Shown one piece after another: positions 61,744 to 64,000 of a DNA stretch of 64,000 nt. The position numbers and the translations under genes are program-made. Every line of letters starts with the position of its first letter. Position 1 is the stretch's first letter. Source of the stretch: Catellatospora sp. TT07R-123 (GTDB lineage Bacteria; Actinomycetota; Actinomycetes; Mycobacteriales; Micromonosporaceae); NCBI RefSeq assembly GCF_018327705.1, contig NZ_BNEM01000001.1:434001-498000 (forward strand), read 5' to 3'. The notes beneath the pieces are model-generated. The model saw only the letters and a program-made list of their open reading frames with translations. It did not search any database and was not told the DNA's origin.

Positions 61744-63057
61744 TCAGCTGGTCGGGGTCGGCGCCGGGGCGAGCGACAGGCCGTAGACCTGGTCCAGCAC
61801 CGTCGGCAGCAGCGCGTTGGCCGTGGTCCGGCCGTCGGGTGCCACGGGCAGGTTCGTCCAGATCACGATCGTCACCCCGTTGTCCGGGTCGTGGCCCATG
61901 AACGAGTTGAAGCCCGGCAGTTCGCCGCCGTGGTAGTACATCGCGGCGTTCGGCGCGAAGCGCTGGTAGGAGATGCCGTACCCGTACTTCTGCCCGTCCG
62001 GGTGGGCGGGGTCCTCGGCTTGCAGGCTGTCCAGCCACTGCCGGCGGAAGGCGGCGTCGAACACCTTGCCCGTGACCAGGGAGCTGATCCAGACTGCCAG
62101 ATCGTCGGCGGTCGAGACGGCCCCGCCTGCCGCGGTGGCGTAGGACGGGTTCTGGTTGGTGTAGTCGATGGGCTTGAGCGTGCCGGCGCGGGCGGCGGCC
62201 TGCATCTCGGCCGGGTACGGCTCGTCGACCAGGGCGTAGGCGGTGCCGCCGTACATGTAGCCGTGGGAGTAGGGTGCCGGGATCTTGTCGTCGGTGGCGG
62301 CCGGCAGCGAGGTCTGGCGCAGCCCGAGCGGGCCGAGCAGCCGCTGCTGGAACTGCTCGGCGAGCGGCTTGCCGCCTACCTTCTCCGCCACCAGGCCCAG
62401 CAGCGCATAGTTGGTGTTGCTGTACTCGTAGCCGGTGTTCGGCGCGAAGTTCGGCGGCCGCTTGAACGCGATGTCGAGCATCTCCTGCGGCGTCCAGACC
62501 CGGCCCAGGTCGGCGTCCATGGCCGTGGCCAGTTCCGGGGCGTTGGTGTAACCGTAGAGGCCGCTGCGCATCTTCAGCAGGTCCGCGATGGTGATGTTCG
62601 CCCCGTTGGGCACGCCGTCCACATAGGCCGACACCGGATCGCCGAAGCTGAGTCCGCCGTCCTGGGCCAGCAGTGTGATCAGCGCGGCGGTCATGGTCTT
62701 GGTGTTCGACGCGATCCGGAAGTGCGTGTCGGCGGTGGGCGGGAGCTGCGCACCGAGTTCGGTGGTCCCGGCGGCGGCGCGGTAAGTGCCTTCCGGGGTG
62801 CGTACCAGCACCATCGCGCCGGGGACCAGCATCTGCTCGGCGGCGGCGCGCACGGCGCGCTCAAGGGCGTTCTGGTCGACGGGCTTCAGCCCCGCGCGGT
62901 GCGGTGCCGGTCCGGCGGCCGACGGGGGTGCCGCGGCGGCCGCACTGCCCGCGAGCAGCAACGCCACACAGGCCGCGAGCGCGACACCCACCCGCCGCGT
63001 CCTGCGCGGACGGCGGCTCCCGTCTGCTCCGCTCTGCGCCCGAAGGGTCTTTCCCAT
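61744..63057 (-). CDS. Secreted serine hydrolase (D-Ala-D-Ala carboxypeptidase/class C beta-lactamase type)
   Basis: 437 residues. A twin-arginine-rich N terminus and hydrophobic VGVALAACVALLLAG core end near AAAA, so it is exported. The active site S117-N-T-K120 lies in FRIASNTKTM, YSN in GYEYSNTNYALLG, and HGG in YYHGGELPGFNS. These are the three motifs of Streptomyces R61-type DD-peptidases and related esterases. It probably acts on cell-wall peptides or on beta-lactams. ATG at 63057. The 187 bp upstream are shared with a divergent gene and contain an AT-rich stretch near 63130-63150, a likely promoter. Confidence 0.9.
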   Translation of the reverse strand: MGKTLRAQSGADGSRRPRRTRRVGVALAACVALLLAGSAAAAAPPSAAGPAPHRAGLKPVDQNALERAVRAAAEQMLVPGAMVLVRTPEGTYRAAAGTTELGAQLPPTADTHFRIASNTKTMTAALITLLAQDGGLSFGDPVSAYVDGVPNGANITIADLLKMRSGLYGYTNAPELATAMDADLGRVWTPQEMLDIAFKRPPNFAPNTGYEYSNTNYALLGLVAEKVGGKPLAEQFQQRLLGPLGLRQTSLPAATDDKIPAPYSHGYMYGGTAYALVDEPYPAEMQAAARAGTLKPIDYTNQNPSYATAAGGAVSTADDLAVWISSLVTGKVFDAAFRRQWLDSLQAEDPAHPDGQKYGYGISYQRFAPNAAMYYHGGELPGFNSFMGHDPDNGVTIVIWTNLPVAPDGRTTANALLPTVLDQVYGLSLAPAPTPTS

Positions 63058-63244
63058 GGCGTATCACCGCCTATGCCCGGAAGCCGAGCAGCAGCCGTGA
63101 CACGTGCTCGGGCCGGCCGGAAGGGCTGACAAATCCCACTAATTTTAGCAGCCCACCTGGTCTGGCCTCGGCTGTCCTGCCCGCCTGCGACCGCCGCTCG
63201 ACGGCCCGATGCGCCGCCGACGGCGGTCACTAACATCGGGCAGC

Positions 63245-64000
63245 ATGACACCAGTGAGTGAGCCGGTCCGGGCCGCGGTGCGGCGAGCCGACCTCGGCTG
63301 GCTCGCCGCCGAACTCGAAACACAGGACTGCACACCGGCCGTCCTGGCGCTACTCGTCCGGCACCAGGACCCGCTGCTGCGCCATCTCGGCCTGGAACGG
63401 CTCGGCGCCCGGCTCGCGAGCCCCGGCATCGGCGAATCCGAACTCGCCGAACTCGCCGGTCTGCTGCCCCCGACGCTGGACGGACCGCCGGAGACGGCCC
63501 AGATCCTGGCCCGCCTCCACCAGCAGCTCTGGCAGTACGTCCCCCAGCAGCACCGGCCCCGGTGGCGGGCCGCCGGGCTGCCGATCGGCGTTCAGCTCAC
63601 CTGGCTGTGGGCCGAGCTCTGCCACCAGCCCGCGACGCTCCGGCACGAGCCGGTCGGCGAGCTGCTCTACCAGTCCGTGGCCGCGACAGCGGCCGCCGAC
63701 ACCGACCAGCTCGACGAACTGATCGGTGAGCTGGCCGCCAGCGGTGACGACATCCTGCGGCACGCGGCGCTGCGACTGGCGCGGGAAGGGCTGCACAGCG
63801 CACTGCTGGCCCCGGCCCGTGCCCGTGAGCACCTCGACAGGCTGCTCGAATCCGCGAGCACCGGCGTGGTGGTCGCGGCGCTGCGCGAGCTGGCCGAACC
63901 GTGGGCCGCGCTCGCCGCGCTGCGACGGGAGCGGCTGTCGCCGCTGCTCACCGGTCCGGTGGCGCCGGAGCCGGCTGTCGTCGATGCGGCGATCGCGGCC
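63245..64000 (+). CDS. Helical-repeat protein, right end cut by the window
   Basis: The open frame runs from ATG 63245 to the window edge (252 codons, no stop). It is rich in Leu, Ala and Arg, with repeated helix pairs of about 35-40 residues (LALLVRHQDPLLRHLGLERLGARL; DDILRHAALRLAREGLHSALL; VVVAALRELAEPWAALAALRRE), typical of HEAT-like solenoids. No motif gives a function. It diverges from the serine hydrolase gene. Confidence 0.7.
   Translation, partial: MTPVSEPVRAAVRRADLGWLAAELETQDCTPAVLALLVRHQDPLLRHLGLERLGARLASPGIGESELAELAGLLPPTLDGPPETAQILARLHQQLWQYVPQQHRPRWRAAGLPIGVQLTWLWAELCHQPATLRHEPVGELLYQSVAATAAADTDQLDELIGELAASGDDILRHAALRLAREGLHSALLAPARAREHLDRLLESASTGVVVAALRELAEPWAALAALRRERLSPLLTGPVAPEPAVVDAAIAA

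Noticed and set aside
1-64000. CRISPR arrays, tRNA or rRNA genes, integrase, transposase or phage genes
   Set aside because: Looked for regularly spaced repeats, cloverleaf sequences and mobile-element proteins; none was convincing.

Overview
The window is chromosomal DNA of a high-GC actinobacterium. GC-rich third codon positions, frequent GTG starts, coupled ATGA/GTGA junctions, a SARP regulator, Spo0M, the DUF6230/DUF6114 pair and many secreted modular proteins suggest a filamentous soil genus, probably Micromonosporaceae; this placement is inference. No rRNA, tRNA, CRISPR array, prophage or insertion sequence was seen.

Region 1 (1-17.9 kb) is for plant polysaccharide use. A GH42 beta-galactosidase (cut by the left edge) faces its own LacI regulator across two near-identical 18-bp palindromes. 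Two secreted modular proteins follow (a GH95-type hydrolase and a parallel beta-helix protein) that share a near-identical carbohydrate-binding module. A ROK repressor then faces a LacI-type effector domain that has no DNA-binding domain. Next is a tight operon: lipoprotein sugar-binding protein, two permeases, GH2 beta-mannosidase and a ROK sugar kinase. This reads as import of a beta-mannoside, cleavage to mannose and phosphorylation. No ABC ATPase is encoded here, so a shared one elsewhere is assumed.

Region 2 (18-32.5 kb) holds a cupin, a second LacI regulator, and then a calcium-themed stretch. A secreted protein with a thrombospondin type-3-like calcium loop is followed by four EF-hand protein genes, one with an in-frame TAG. 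They are interleaved with an SDR, a three-gene operon (SgcJ-like protein, flavin monooxygenase, cytochrome P450), an acyl-CoA oxidase and a double-length LtrA-like membrane protein. This is the most interesting part of the window.

Region 3 (32.5-46.3 kb) has a 2,185-residue secreted RHS/YD-repeat protein with an unrecognised Cys/Gly-rich tail; the DUF6114/DUF6230/TetR group with two small secreted proteins; a coupled GNAT plus E1-like (ThiF) pair; and a LysR regulator.

Region 4 (46.5-64 kb) has a hemerythrin-like protein, a class C beta-lactamase-like hydrolase, a small unknown protein, a Tat-exported M23-like protein that lacks one zinc ligand and carries six lectin-like repeats, a SARP/AfsR regulator, a PD40/DUF11/DNRLRE cell-surface protein, a MerR regulator, Spo0M, a BI-1/YccA membrane protein, an EAL-DICT c-di-GMP protein, a PI-PLC-like protein with a nested repeat insert, a secreted D-Ala-D-Ala peptidase-like hydrolase, and the start of a helical-repeat protein. 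Many convergent gene pairs are separated by long perfect GC hairpins that probably act as two-way terminators.
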